Assembly (NCBI GenBank): GCA_963794655.1
Contig: CAWCEV010000008.1
Location: 1,488,001 to 1,552,000 of the forward strand
DNA: 64,000 bases
Origin: Roseiarcus sp963794655
GTDB taxonomy: Bacteria > Pseudomonadota > Alphaproteobacteria > Rhizobiales > Beijerinckiaceae
Direction: 5' to 3'
The position numbers were made by a program, and so were the translations under genes. Of this stretch, positions 17,466 through 26,423 are shown one piece after another. The stretch's first letter is position 1; each line of letters starts with the position of its first letter. The notes beneath the pieces are model-generated. The model was not told the origin of the DNA, made no database searches, and worked only from the letters and a program-made list of their open reading frames with translations.

Positions 17466-18965
17466 ATGACGATCGCCATCCGCAAACCGTCGCTCGGCTC
17501 CGCGGCCACCAAATATCTCGCAAAGAAGCACAAGCTCCTCATCGACGGCAAATGGGTCGAGGCGAAAAGCGGCAAGACCTTTGAGGTCGAAGACCCCGCC
17601 ACGCAAGAGATCATCGCCCATGTCCCTGCGGGGGATCAGGCAGACATCGATGCGGCGGTCGCCGCCGCCCGCCGCGCCTTCGAGAGCGGTCCGTGGTCAC
17701 GCGTCCTGCCGGGCGATCGCTCGCGCATGGTCTGGAAGCTTGGCGACCTGCTCGAGCAGCACGCCGACGAGTTCGCCGAACTCGAGGCGCTCGACAACGG
17801 CAAGCCGGTGACCAATGCGCGCCGCGACGACGTGCAGGGCTCGATCAATATGTTCCGCTACATGGCCGGCTGGTCGACGCGCCTCACCGGCGAAACCATT
17901 CCCGTATCGAGCCCCGGCAATTGGCACGTCTACACGTTGCGCGAACCGGTCGGCGTCGTGGGCCAGATCATACCGTGGAACTTCCCGCTGATGATGGCGG
18001 CCTGGAAACTCGCTCCGGCGCTCGCCGCCGGCTGCACCATCGTGCTGAAGCCCGCCGAACAGACGCCCCTTTCGGCTCTGCGCTTCGGCGAGCTCCTTCA
18101 GGAGGCCGGGTTCCCTGACGGCGTTGTCAACATCGTCACCGGCTATGGCGAGACGGCGGGCGCGGCGCTCGCCAATCATCCGGACGTCGACAAGGTCGCC
18201 TTCACCGGCTCGACCGAAGTCGGCAAGCTTATCGTCAAGGCGGCGGCCGGCAATCTCAAGCGCGTGTCGCTCGAACTTGGCGGGAAGTCGCCGGCGATCG
18301 TCTTCCCCGACGCCGACATCGAGGGCGCGATCGCCGGAACCGCCTCGGCGATCTTCTATAACCAGGGCCAGTGCTGCACCGCGGGCTCGCGTCTCTTCGC
18401 CCACAAGTCGATCTATGATCGCGTCGTCGAAGGGGTCAGCGCCGAAGCGGGCAAGATCAAGATCGGCCACGGCCTCGACCCGAACGTGAACCTCGGGCCG
18501 CTCGTTTCCAAAGAGCAGCACGAGCGGGTTCGCGGCTTCCTCGAATCCGGCCGCAAAGAGGGCGCGGAAGTCGTCACCGGCGGGAAAGTGCCCGGCAACC
18601 AGGGCTATTTCGTCGAGCCGACGGTTCTCGCGAAGACCAACCGCGACATGCGCGTCGTGCGCGAGGAGATCTTCGGGCCGGTGGTCTGCGTGCAGTCGTT
18701 CGACGACGACGATCTCGAGGCGGTGGCGAAATTCGCCAACGACACAGAATACGGCCTTCAGGCGAGCGTCTGGACGCGCAATCTCAAGGTCGCCCACATG
18801 ATGGCGCGCAAGATCAAGGCCGGCACGATCTGCATCAACACCCACAATTACGGCGACCCGGCCTGGCCGTTCGGCGGCTACAAGCAGTCCGGCTGGGGCC
18901 GCGAGATGGGCAAGGAAGTGATGGAGCACTATACCGAGACGAAATCGGTCGCGGCCATGCTCTGA
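17466..18965 (+). CDS. NAD(P)+-dependent aldehyde dehydrogenase
   Basis: This is a 499-residue enzyme of the ALDH superfamily, oxidising an aldehyde to the acid. It shows the cofactor segment IIPWNFPLMMAAWKLAPALA, the general-base glutamate in SLELGGKSPAIVF, the nucleophile cysteine in FYNQGQCCTAGSR and the C-terminal FGGYKQSGWGREMG. It is closest in style to the class 1/2 (AldA, betaine-aldehyde-like) group; the substrate is not determinable. A clear GGGAGGT ribosome site precedes the ATG. Monocistronic. Confidence 0.93.
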   Translation: MTIAIRKPSLGSAATKYLAKKHKLLIDGKWVEAKSGKTFEVEDPATQEIIAHVPAGDQADIDAAVAAARRAFESGPWSRVLPGDRSRMVWKLGDLLEQHADEFAELEALDNGKPVTNARRDDVQGSINMFRYMAGWSTRLTGETIPVSSPGNWHVYTLREPVGVVGQIIPWNFPLMMAAWKLAPALAAGCTIVLKPAEQTPLSALRFGELLQEAGFPDGVVNIVTGYGETAGAALANHPDVDKVAFTGSTEVGKLIVKAAAGNLKRVSLELGGKSPAIVFPDADIEGAIAGTASAIFYNQGQCCTAGSRLFAHKSIYDRVVEGVSAEAGKIKIGHGLDPNVNLGPLVSKEQHERVRGFLESGRKEGAEVVTGGKVPGNQGYFVEPTVLAKTNRDMRVVREEIFGPVVCVQSFDDDDLEAVAKFANDTEYGLQASVWTRNLKVAHMMARKIKAGTICINTHNYGDPAWPFGGYKQSGWGREMGKEVMEHYTETKSVAAML

Positions 18966-18992
18966 ACACGGCTTAAGCGTCGAAATCGAGAA

Positions 18993-19013
18993 GGGCGGCC
19001 TCCCCGGCCGCCC
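18993..19013. terminator. GC-rich hairpin between convergent genes
   Basis: A perfect 8-bp stem, GGGCGGCC with GGCCGCCC, and a TCCCC loop lie between the aldehyde dehydrogenase stop and the HxlR stop. There is no T run on either side, so termination is plausible but unproven. Confidence 0.4.
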
Positions 19014-19016
19014 CCA

Positions 19017-19424
19017 CTACCCCCGCTGGTCCATGCTGGCCAACGTCTCGGGCGTGCGCGTCGCAAGATGCCGCTCGCCCCAGTCGCGAATGACCGCGAT
19101 CACCGGCACGAAGCGCTCGCCGGCCTCGGTCAGCCGATATTCGACCTTGGGCGGAACGAGGCCGTAGTCCTTGCGCGCGATCATCCCCGCTTCGGCGAGC
19201 GCTCTGAGTTCCCGGCTCAACACCCGGGGCGCGATCTCGCGCGTTCCCGCCGCGCCGCTCAAGAGGCCGGTTCTGATCTCGCCGTAGCGGCGGGGCCCAT
19301 CTCTCAGATCCCACAGGATGCGGATCTTGTATTTGCCGCTGATCATGGCCTGAAACGCCATCACCGGGCAGCCGTGGGCGTTGGCGGGTTGGGTCGCAGG
19401 CGATGGCTTCCGCTCAACATTCAT
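19017..19424 (-). CDS. HxlR-family transcriptional regulator
   Basis: This is a 135-residue winged helix-turn-helix regulator. It contains the family signature CPVMAFQAMISGKYKIRILW, a central GEIR segment, the recognition region ISPRVLSRELRAL-like IAPRVLSRELRAL, and a wing with VEYRLTEAGERFVPVI. HxlR proteins often respond to electrophiles, quinones or aldehydes through a conserved N-terminal cysteine, here Cys19 or so. It is divergent from the small monooxygenase-like gene, its likely target across the 118-bp gap. Confidence 0.9.
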   Translation of the reverse strand: MNVERKPSPATQPANAHGCPVMAFQAMISGKYKIRILWDLRDGPRRYGEIRTGLLSGAAGTREIAPRVLSRELRALAEAGMIARKDYGLVPPKVEYRLTEAGERFVPVIAVIRDWGERHLATRTPETLASMDQRG

Positions 19425-19542
19425 CGAAGATTGCTCCGCTCCCGCGAATTCTACACACTATCATTTTTGTCCATACTTGCAGAGCCGCTCCTTCGGGCGC
19501 AAGTCTTGTTTCCAAGGCGAAGGACCGAACGGAGGGAGCGCA

Positions 19543-19857
19543 ATGAAACATTTCCTGATCAAATATCGCTTCAAGGATGGTTCCGAGGCGGCGTGGCGCG
19601 AGCACATCGGGCGGTTCATCGCCGCCGTCGAGGCCGACGCGACCCTGAACGGCCGGATCTCCTATAGGTGCATGAAAGCCGACAACGGCTCGGGCGAGTA
19701 TTACCACCTCGCCGCCACCGCGGACGACGAAGCCTCGAAGGCGCTGCAGAGCCGCGACTTCTTCAAGGCCTATACCGACGAGACCAAGCGGGTGTCGGGC
19801 GGCACGCTCGAGGTGACGCCGCTCGCGATCATCGCCGAAACGTCGGCGCGGGCCTAA
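19543..19857 (+). CDS. Small dimeric alpha/beta-barrel (ABM-like) protein
   Basis: This encodes a 104-residue protein beginning MKHFLIKYRFKDGSEAAWREHI. Its pattern of beta strand, helix with a conserved His, and a later FFKAYTDE segment resembles antibiotic-biosynthesis-monooxygenase/quinol-monooxygenase-like ferredoxin folds. The assignment is by pattern only. A GGAGGG ribosome site precedes the ATG. Its position opposite an HxlR regulator suggests induction by a reactive small molecule. Confidence 0.7.
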   Translation: MKHFLIKYRFKDGSEAAWREHIGRFIAAVEADATLNGRISYRCMKADNGSGEYYHLAATADDEASKALQSRDFFKAYTDETKRVSGGTLEVTPLAIIAETSARA

Positions 19858-19860
19858 GCC

Positions 19861-20829
19861 TCACCGCCCCATGCAGGCGTCGGCGAGCCGCTTGAGCTCG
19901 GCCCTGCGCTCGGGGCTCAGCGTCGCCAGCCGGTCGGCGTCGCCCGAGCGCCCGATCGCGTCGGCGACACAACCGCAGCCGGTCGCGCAATCGTCGGCCG
20001 CCCGCCCTTCGGCGACGCAGGCGTGCTGGCACGACGACAGAAAGCCGCTCATGTCCGCATTCGGCGGCGGGACCGGCGCGATCAAGCCTGAAGCGGCCAC
20101 CGCCCAGACCAGGGGGAACAGAACCAGCTGGTGAAGGAGGTAGATCGCCAGACTGTGCTGTCCGGCGAGGCAGGCCGTGCGCGACGGCGCGGACCTGGCG
20201 CGCCAGCGCACGGGCGAAGTCAGCCACGGGAGGGCGCCCGGAAGGCGCGCGATCCCAAGGCCTAGGAGAACGACGCCCGCCCAGGGCAGGAGCGGGTACC
20301 AGTCGATCGTATTCGGCAAGGCTTCGCCGAGCCCGGTCCACAATAGCCAGGGCGGGTCGAACAGCGTCGACTGGACAATGAACGGCGCGGCGATCGCGAC
20401 GAGGCCGGCCGCGAGGCTGGCCCATACGGGCAGAACCACGAATGGCGCAGCAACAAGGCTCGCGGCCGCGATGCAGTGCAGGATGCCGAAGAAGACAGCC
20501 TGTCCCGGTGCGAAGACGAGGCTCGCCGCGGTGACGAACGCCGCCGCCGCGGCGACGATCGCAAACCGCCGCCAGAAGCCGCGCGGGTTGAACCCTTTGC
20601 GATGGGCGAGCGCCAGCGAAACCCCGACCAGGGAGAGAAACGTGCTCGCCACCACATGCGACAAGAGCCGCATCGGCGGCGTGAACGGCAGATCGGGCCG
20701 GACAAGGTGAAAGTCGGCGAGATCCCAGCTCAGGTGGTAGGCGACCATGCCGATGATCGCCAAGCCCCGGGCGCAGTCGACGGCGTCGATGCGGCCCAGG
20801 CGCTCGCGCGCGCTCCAGCCGTCGTTCAC
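19861..20829 (-). CDS. DUF1624 family polytopic membrane protein (heparan-alpha-glucosaminide N-acetyltransferase-like)
   Basis: This is a 322-residue inner-membrane protein with about eight hydrophobic segments. The N-terminus RIDAVDCARGLAIIGMVAYHLSWD is the family hallmark, including the D-x-x-RG and membrane histidine thought to take part in transmembrane acyl transfer. A soluble C-terminal tail of about 80 residues has four cysteines (SSCQHACVAEGRAADDC and GCGC), an unusual extension. It overlaps dapF by 4 bases and is probably co-translated with it. The substrate is unknown. Confidence 0.82.
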   Translation of the reverse strand: MNDGWSARERLGRIDAVDCARGLAIIGMVAYHLSWDLADFHLVRPDLPFTPPMRLLSHVVASTFLSLVGVSLALAHRKGFNPRGFWRRFAIVAAAAAFVTAASLVFAPGQAVFFGILHCIAAASLVAAPFVVLPVWASLAAGLVAIAAPFIVQSTLFDPPWLLWTGLGEALPNTIDWYPLLPWAGVVLLGLGIARLPGALPWLTSPVRWRARSAPSRTACLAGQHSLAIYLLHQLVLFPLVWAVAASGLIAPVPPPNADMSGFLSSCQHACVAEGRAADDCATGCGCVADAIGRSGDADRLATLSPERRAELKRLADACMGR

Positions 20830-21707
20830 GACGTCGCGGCTTCAAGCAACGCGTCGTCGAGAACGAACGCGCCCTCGTATTCGACCGGGCCGGTCATCAG
20901 CACATGGTCGTCGGCGGCGCGCCACTCGATTGTGAGTTCGCCGCCCGGCAGACGCACCGTCCCCTTGCGCTCCATGAGCCCGAGCCGCGACGCCGCGACC
21001 AATGTCGCGCAGGCGGCGGAGCCGCACGCGAGGGTGAGGCCGACCCCGCGTTCCCATACCCGCGCTTTCACCTCGTCGCGCGCGATGATCTCGGCGAAAG
21101 TGACGTTGGCCTTCTCCGGGAACATCGGATGGACTTCGATCGCCGCGCCAAGCTTCGCCGCATCGACGCGCTTGAGGTCGGGGACGAAGAACACCGCGTG
21201 CGGATTGCCCATGTTGACGACCGAGGCCGCGCCGAGCCCCCCGGGTCCGCCGCCGTCGAGCCAAAGATCGACCCGCCTTGTTTCCGCGACCGCATGCGCG
21301 AGCGGGATCTCCTCCCAGCCGAGCAGGGGCGGCCCCATGTCGACACGATAGGACCACGGCCCAAGGCGCTCGCAGGCGATGACGCCGCGCTCGGTCTCGA
21401 TGCTCAAGGCTTCGACCCCAAGCTCGCGGCAAAGCCGGTCGGCGACGCAGCGCGTCCCGTTGCCGCAGGCGCCGGCGAGCGTGCCGTCGTTGTTGAAGAT
21501 GGCGACATCGGCCACGGTCCCCGCCGTCCGGGGATCGCCGATGACCATCATCTGATCGTAGTCGAGGCCGGGCGCCCGATGAATGGCGCGCGCGTCCGCC
21601 GGCGTCGGCCGAACGGCCGCGCCCCTGAGGTCGAGAACCAGGATCTTGTTGCCGGCCCCGTTCATGCGCGCGATCGCGCGCCCGGCCAGCGGATGGCGGG
21701 AGAGCAA
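20826..21707 (-). CDS. dapF: Diaminopimelate epimerase
   Basis: The enzyme converts LL- to meso-diaminopimelate for lysine and peptidoglycan synthesis. The 293 residues carry the two catalytic cysteines in their conserved contexts: ACGNGTRCVAD in the first half and LACGSAACATLVAA in the second. The substrate motif MNGAGNKILVLD lies near residue 15. It overlaps the DUF1624 gene. The gene upstream on the same strand (DUF721) ends 5 bases before its ATG, so a DUF721-dapF-DUF1624 operon is likely. Confidence 0.95.
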   Translation of the reverse strand: MLSRHPLAGRAIARMNGAGNKILVLDLRGAAVRPTPADARAIHRAPGLDYDQMMVIGDPRTAGTVADVAIFNNDGTLAGACGNGTRCVADRLCRELGVEALSIETERGVIACERLGPWSYRVDMGPPLLGWEEIPLAHAVAETRRVDLWLDGGGPGGLGAASVVNMGNPHAVFFVPDLKRVDAAKLGAAIEVHPMFPEKANVTFAEIIARDEVKARVWERGVGLTLACGSAACATLVAASRLGLMERKGTVRLPGGELTIEWRAADDHVLMTGPVEYEGAFVLDDALLEAATS

Positions 21708-21711
21708 GCCT

Positions 21712-22254
21712 TCAGCCTCCCTTCACAGTCCGGCCGCGCCGCGGCCCAGCAAGGCGCGCCGCCCTGTCGATCGCCTGCGCGCCGAGCCGGGCGACCGCCT
21801 CGCGCAAGTCCTCATTCTCGATCCGCGCGGCGGCTGTCCGCGCCGCGGCCTGAGCCGCGTCGGACGGGACCGGCGCGACGCGGCGCTTATCCTTCAGCGG
21901 CGGCAGCGGGCCCTGGCGGAACGCGATCTTGTCGACGCAGCGCCAGCCGAGATGGGCGTTCACCCGCTCGACGATCACCGAGGCGCTGTGCTGCGCCTCG
22001 AGCGCGAACGCGCCCTCGACCCTGAGCACCAGCGTCGCGGGCTTTGCGGGCGCGTCGGGGTCGCGCCTGGCGGCCCGGGGCGGCCACTGGAGCTCGATCG
22101 GTCGGGCATGGCGGGCGAAGGTCTCGCCGACGATCGCCGGCCAGTCCGCGATCAGGCTCAATTCGCCGAGGCCGCGCGCGGCCAGCGCCTCCGAGAGGAG
22201 GCCGGGGGTGAATTCGGCCAGCCGCTTGGCTTGGCGGCGCGCGGGCTTCATCAT
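21712..22254 (-). CDS. DUF721 (DciA-like) domain protein
   Basis: This encodes a protein of about 180 residues. The core, LSEALAARGLGELSLIADWPAIVGETFARHARPIEL then LVLRVEGAFALEAQHSASVIVERVNAHLG, is the DUF721 fold. DciA proteins of this superfamily load the replicative helicase DnaB, and a role here is possible but not shown. The C-terminal tail is basic and low complexity. The start is at a tandem ATG (22254 or 22251), with no clear ribosome site. It is divergent from mutY with 30 bases between the starts. Confidence 0.8.
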   Translation of the reverse strand: MMKPARRQAKRLAEFTPGLLSEALAARGLGELSLIADWPAIVGETFARHARPIELQWPPRAARRDPDAPAKPATLVLRVEGAFALEAQHSASVIVERVNAHLGWRCVDKIAFRQGPLPPLKDKRRVAPVPSDAAQAAARTAAARIENEDLREAVARLGAQAIDRAARLAGPRRGRTVKGG

Positions 22255-22284
22255 TGCGCGGGCATGGGGCAGGGGGCAGGTCGC

Positions 22285-23361
22285 ATGGGCGCCAATGTAA
22301 GCGCGCTCGGGGGCAAGGCAAAGCGAAAGGCGATCGTCGCGCGCACTCTGCGCTGGTGGGATCGCCATCGCCGCGCCCTCGCCTGGCGCGCCGCGCCCGG
22401 AGAGGCGCCCGACCCCTACCGGGTGTGGCTGTCCGAAGTGCTGCTGCAGCAGACAACCGCCCAGGCCGCGACGCCCTATTATCAGGCCTTCATCGCGCAA
22501 TGGCCGCGGGTCGAGGATCTGGCGGCCGCGCCGCTCGAGGCCGTGATCGGCGCGTTCGCCGGCCTCGGCTATTATTCGCGGGCGCGCAACCTGCACGCCT
22601 GCGCGAAGGAAATCGCGCGCCGCGGCGGGCGCTTTCCGAGCGCGGAGGCGGACCTCCTCGCCCTGCCCGGCGTCGGCGCCTATACCGCCGCGGCGATCGC
22701 GGCGATCGCCTTCGGGCAAAAGGCCGCGCCAGTCGATGGCAACATCGCCCGCGTGCTCGCGCGGATGCTCGCGCTCGACCGGCCGATCGTCCGCGCCCGA
22801 GGCGAGGTCGACGCGGCGGCGCGGGCGCTCGCGCCAAGCCAGCGCGCCGGCGATTTCGCCCAGGCGATGATGGACATCGGGGCGACGATCTGCCGGCCGC
22901 GCAATCCCGATTGCCCCTCCTGCCCGCTTCGCCCGGACTGCCGCGCGTTCCGCACCGGGAGCCCGGACGCCTATCCGCCCCGCGCCGGGACGAAAGCAAA
23001 GCCGCGCCGGGAGGGCGCGGTGTTCTTCGCCCGCCGCGCGGACGGCGCCTTTCTCGCTCGCCGCCGTCCGCCACATGGGCTTCTGGCCTCGACGGTCGAA
23101 TTGCCGGGCACGCCCTGGACGAGCGCCGGCCCGCGCGGGGAATTGGCCGATCTCGGCCCGGTCAGGGCCGACTGGCGCCGGCTGCCCGGGACCGTCGATC
23201 AGGTCTTCACCCATTTCGCGCTGACGCTCACCGTCTACGCCGCAACATTCTCGGACGGCGCGCCGGACGGGCTCTTCTGGGTCGCGCCGGAGGCGGTCGG
23301 CGAGGCTGGGTTTTCGAGCGCGATGCGCAAGGCGGTCGAGCACGCGCTGCGGGCGGGGTAG
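22285..23361 (+). CDS. mutY: A/G-specific adenine DNA glycosylase
   Basis: It removes adenine mispaired with 8-oxoguanine. In 358 residues it shows the catalytic glutamate Glu51 (VWLSEVLLQQT), the helix-hairpin-helix LPGVGAYTAAAIAAIAF, the Asp in PVDGNIARVLAR, and a full iron-sulfur loop C-x6-C-x2-C-x5-C (CRPRNPDCPSCPLRPDC). A NUDIX-like C-terminal domain ends with a conserved FTHFALTLTVY. The start at 22285 has a GGGGGCAGG ribosome site. An upstream in-frame ATG at 22264 is possible. Confidence 0.95.
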   Translation: MGANVSALGGKAKRKAIVARTLRWWDRHRRALAWRAAPGEAPDPYRVWLSEVLLQQTTAQAATPYYQAFIAQWPRVEDLAAAPLEAVIGAFAGLGYYSRARNLHACAKEIARRGGRFPSAEADLLALPGVGAYTAAAIAAIAFGQKAAPVDGNIARVLARMLALDRPIVRARGEVDAAARALAPSQRAGDFAQAMMDIGATICRPRNPDCPSCPLRPDCRAFRTGSPDAYPPRAGTKAKPRREGAVFFARRADGAFLARRRPPHGLLASTVELPGTPWTSAGPRGELADLGPVRADWRRLPGTVDQVFTHFALTLTVYAATFSDGAPDGLFWVAPEAVGEAGFSSAMRKAVEHALRAG

Positions 23362-23513
23362 GTTCGCGACCTGCTAAGGCGCTCCTTAGGCCACGACATC
23401 GGGGTCCCGCTATCCGGGCGGGAAAGGCGAGCTTGCCCGGGTCGCGGGAAGCGTGCAAGTTTCCGCAGAGCGCCAAGGCGCGCCCCACCAAGAATCCCAA
23501 ATGGCGGTAGACA

Positions 23514-24353
23514 ATGTCGCGATTGCAGTGGCTGGTGTCCCATCCCGAGTTCAAGCGAGATCCCGTCCGGGTGATGCGGGGGGTGGTTTCCTGGGAAATC
23601 CACAAGCTCTTGTCCAAGAACATGTCGCTCGAGCTGGACGGCGTGAAGCTGACCTCGCCGCCGTTCGACGGAAACGGCAGGCTCATTTGCTATTTTGGAC
23701 CCAAGTTTGACGAGATCCACGAGTTCCTCAAAATATATCTGAAGGAGGGAATGGTCTTCGTCGATGTCGGCGCGAATATCGGTTCGCACGCCATCACCGC
23801 GGCGCGGCTGGTCGGCGACAAGGGGTCGGTCTGCGCCTTCGAGGCCGATCTCGATACGTATCGCCTTCTGATGGCGAATATCGAACTGAACCATCTTCAC
23901 AATATTACGGTGCGCCAGACCTGCGTCAGCGACGAGACGGGGACGGTGTCGTTTTTCAAGCACAAGGACAGCGCCAAGAGCTCGATCGTCGACCGGGGGG
24001 AGAAGGTGGCGGTCACCCTTCCCACCGACAAGCTGGACAATATGATCCCGCCCGACGTGAGGATCGACATTCTCAAGGTCGACGTCGAAGGGGCGGAGAT
24101 GCGCGTGCTCGCGGGCGCGAGCCGGATTTTCTCCTCCCCGCAGCCGCCCTCGATCGTGATCATCGAGGTGTTCGACGTACGCGACAGCACCGACAAGAGC
24201 GCCGGCATTCGGGGACTGCTTGAAGGCTACGGCTATGAATTCTATCTCTACAAGGGGCAAAAATTAACCAAATTTAGCGGCATTGCGCTCAATGGTTTCG
24301 CGATTCACAAATCGGCTCTCGGGCGGGTGCTCAAGGACGTTCCCCATGACTAG
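23514..24353 (+). CDS. FkbM-family methyltransferase
   Basis: This is a 279-residue SAM-dependent methyltransferase. It has the FkbM motif I VFVDVGANIGSHAITAARL near residue 80, the acidic FEAD end of beta 2, and LKVDVEGAEMRVLAGA (motif post-II) near residue 185. Such enzymes O-methylate sugars or polyketides. A second, broken FkbM gene lies 3.3 kb downstream, and an IS lies between them. No good ribosome site is visible. Codon use looks slightly AT-richer than in the flanking core genes, compatible with acquisition. Confidence 0.87.
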   Translation: MSRLQWLVSHPEFKRDPVRVMRGVVSWEIHKLLSKNMSLELDGVKLTSPPFDGNGRLICYFGPKFDEIHEFLKIYLKEGMVFVDVGANIGSHAITAARLVGDKGSVCAFEADLDTYRLLMANIELNHLHNITVRQTCVSDETGTVSFFKHKDSAKSSIVDRGEKVAVTLPTDKLDNMIPPDVRIDILKVDVEGAEMRVLAGASRIFSSPQPPSIVIIEVFDVRDSTDKSAGIRGLLEGYGYEFYLYKGQKLTKFSGIALNGFAIHKSALGRVLKDVPHD

Positions 24354-24433
24354 CAACGGCCGCGCGTCTCGCGCCCTGCCACCCTGCCGCCCCGCGGGGG
24401 AGATGACTTGGCGCGGGAATTCGGGCTGACGTC

Positions 24434-25183
24434 GTGGCGCCCTTGATCAAGCCGGGTGAGTTCCGGCTGCCCTCGGATGAGGCGTTGCGGGCCCGTTTCG
24501 GCCATGTGACGACCTGGGTCTTCGATCTCGACAACACCCTCTACCCCTCCGATAGCGGCATCTGGCCGCGTATCGACGAGCGCATCACGCTGTTCCTGAT
24601 CGAGCTTTTCGGTCTCGACGGCATGTCGGCGCAAGCGCTGCACAAGCATTACTATTCGCGCCATGGCACGACCTTGCGCGGACTGGTCGAAGAGAGCTTC
24701 GACGAGACCGAGCGCTTTCTCGATTTTGTCCATGACATCGACCGTTCCGGCCTCAAGCCCGATCCGATTCTCGCCCGCGAGATCGAGAGGCTGCCCGGGC
24801 GAAAGCTGATCTTCACCAACGGCTCCCGCAACCACGCGATCCTCACCGCGCGGCAGCTCGGCCTCGACGGCTTGTTCGAGGACGCCTTCGACATCGTCGC
24901 GGCCGGGCTGACGCCAAAGCCGACCGAGGCGGCCTATGACGCATTTTTCGAGCGATGCCAGGTCGACCCCCGTGCGGCGGCGATGTTCGAGGACCTGGCG
25001 AGAAATCTCGCCGTGCCGAAGGCCAAAGGCATGACCACGACCCTGGTAACGACCAAGGCCGGACGCCTCGATCACCGCGAGGCCTGCGACCGGACGATCG
25101 CCGAAGCCGGCGGCGTCGCCGATTTCGTCACCGACGATCTCTCGGAATTCCTCGCCTGGCTCAATCTGCATCTGGCCGGCTAG
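24434..25183 (+). CDS. HAD-superfamily pyrimidine 5'-nucleotidase-like phosphatase
   Basis: This is a 249-residue HAD hydrolase of the SDT1/YjjG-like type. Motif I is WVFDLDNTLYP (nucleophile Asp31, Asp33). The cap begins IDERITLFLIELFGLD. Motif II is KLIFTNGSRNHA, motif III Lys lies in AAGLTPKPTE and motif IV is AMFEDLARNL. The family dephosphorylates pyrimidine nucleotides. The start is a GTG because no in-frame ATG precedes motif I. Located between the first FkbM gene and the IS. Confidence 0.82.
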   Translation: MAPLIKPGEFRLPSDEALRARFGHVTTWVFDLDNTLYPSDSGIWPRIDERITLFLIELFGLDGMSAQALHKHYYSRHGTTLRGLVEESFDETERFLDFVHDIDRSGLKPDPILAREIERLPGRKLIFTNGSRNHAILTARQLGLDGLFEDAFDIVAAGLTPKPTEAAYDAFFERCQVDPRAAAMFEDLARNLAVPKAKGMTTTLVTTKAGRLDHREACDRTIAEAGGVADFVTDDLSEFLAWLNLHLAG

Positions 25184-25219
25184 AGCGGCACGCCTAGGCC
25201 CGAATCGGAAGCGCACTCA

Positions 25220-25245
25220 TGTCATTCCCGCGTCAAGCGGGAATC
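25220..25245 (+). repeat. REP-like palindromic unit, left of the IS
   Basis: The unit starts TGTCATTCCCGC and ends GCGGGAATC, around a GTCAA loop. It is near-identical in inverse to the unit at 26426-26450. Together they look like one inverted doublet split by the insertion element. Confidence 0.7.
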
Positions 25246-25290
25246 TAAAGTCACGCCAGAGCCCTGAGTCTGGCGACTGTATTGGTCGGG

Positions 25291-26238
25291 TCAAGCGAAG
25301 GTTGCTTGATCGAAGGTGATATCGTCGCGGACGAGGGCGTTTGCGATTGCGACCATTCGACGGGCGATGGCGACGAGGGCGACCTTTGGGGGTTTTCCTG
25401 CGCCGCGCAGGTCCTGGTAGATGCGCTTGAAGCGCGGATGGCTGCGGACGGCCACGAGGGCGGCCATGTAGAAGGCGGCTCGCAAACAGGGCCGGCCGCC
25501 GGAGATGGCGTTTCGGCCTGGCGAGAGGCCGGATTGCGAGGGGTGGGGCGCGAGGCCCGCGAGGCTGGCGGCCTCCTTTCGGCCGAGTTCGCCCAGCTCC
25601 GGCATTTCGATGGCGACCAGGGCCGAGATGCGCGCCGCGATGCCAGGGATCGAGGACAGAATGGCGCGCCGGCGCGCCATTCTGTCCTCGGCCTCGATGC
25701 GGCGGTCGAGCTCGGCCTCGATCGTCCGGCGCCTGTCCTCGAGCAAGGCGATCATCTCCCGGCATGATTCGGCGATCAGCGGATCGAAGGCCTGCTTGAG
25801 GCGGGTCTTCTCGATCGCAATCGATTCGGTCAGTTGCCGCCGTCTTGTCGACAGCGCCTTCAAGACCGCCTGTCCGGCGTCCCGGAGAGGTCGCAGTTCA
25901 TCGGCCATAAAGTGAGCAAAGCGCGCAATCAGGCTTGCGTCCAGCCTGTCGGTCTTGGCGATGAGGCCCTCGGCGTCGCGAAACGCCTTGATCCGCCTCG
26001 GATTGACCGTGAAGACCGTGACGCCCGCCTCGATCAGCGCGGCGACGAGCTTGTGCGCATAGCCGCCGATCGCCTCCATCGCCACCCGGCCGACGCCGCG
26101 CTGGCGAAGCGCCGCGACAATCGTTGCAACGCCTGCCTCGCTGTTGCGCGCGCGCATCGGCTTGGCGAAGGGATGGAATCCAAGGTCAAGCCAGGTCGAG
26201 CCGACATCGACGCCGGCCGAAACGGAAGTCTCAAGCAT
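25291..26238 (-). CDS. IS110-family transposase (DEDD recombinase)
   Basis: This 315-residue recombinase excises and inserts the element through a circular intermediate. The N-terminal RuvC-like domain has the full DEDD set: Asp11 (AGVDVGSTW), Glu55 (AMEAIGG), Asp97 and Asp100 (KTDRLDASL). A coiled-coil-like middle (about 130-190) leads to the C-terminal domain, SSIPGIAARISALV, with the conserved serine Ser246 in NAISGGRPCLRAAFYMAAL. All catalytic residues are present, so it is probably active. The long non-coding stretch lies upstream of the gene, as in the IS110 rather than the IS1111 group. The ATG at 26238 is the family start; a longer frame reads through the non-coding end. Confidence 0.93.
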   Translation of the reverse strand: MLETSVSAGVDVGSTWLDLGFHPFAKPMRARNSEAGVATIVAALRQRGVGRVAMEAIGGYAHKLVAALIEAGVTVFTVNPRRIKAFRDAEGLIAKTDRLDASLIARFAHFMADELRPLRDAGQAVLKALSTRRRQLTESIAIEKTRLKQAFDPLIAESCREMIALLEDRRRTIEAELDRRIEAEDRMARRRAILSSIPGIAARISALVAIEMPELGELGRKEAASLAGLAPHPSQSGLSPGRNAISGGRPCLRAAFYMAALVAVRSHPRFKRIYQDLRGAGKPPKVALVAIARRMVAIANALVRDDITFDQATFA

Positions 26239-26423
26239 GGGGATTGATCCTGTCCTATACACGAGCGCGCGTTCGCAGCGGCCCTTGCGACTGTTCGGAA
26301 CAAAACACCCGCATCCGGGACCCAGCCAGGCAGCGAACTCTCCCTCGATTGGGGGCAAAGCCCAGGATGCCCACGGTCGCCGGATGCGACGACCCGATCT
26401 TATCCAAGTCGCCACGCAGGTAT
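26239..26423 (-). ncRNA. Candidate bridge RNA in the IS110 left end
   Basis: This non-coding stretch precedes the transposase, where IS110-group elements encode their bridge RNA. Read on the minus strand it contains GGGCATCCT (26364-26372). The same nine bases form the flanking target ending in the CT core (26424-26432), as expected of the left target guide. Nearer the transposase it contains GTATAG (26255-26260), the exact complement of the element's own end CTATAC (26420-26425), as expected of the right donor guide. The order target loop then donor loop is that of IS621. The other two guides were not found, and RNA folding was not computed. Confidence 0.55.

Noticed and set aside
21712..23343. 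Minus-strand frame of 543 codons spanning mutY and DUF721
   Set aside because: Only its last 180 codons (DUF721) are real; the rest is antisense to mutY, whose iron-sulfur and catalytic motifs are complete.
23374..23389. Hairpin CTAAGG/CCTTAG after mutY as a terminator
   Set aside because: Only 6 bp and no T tract; too weak to call.
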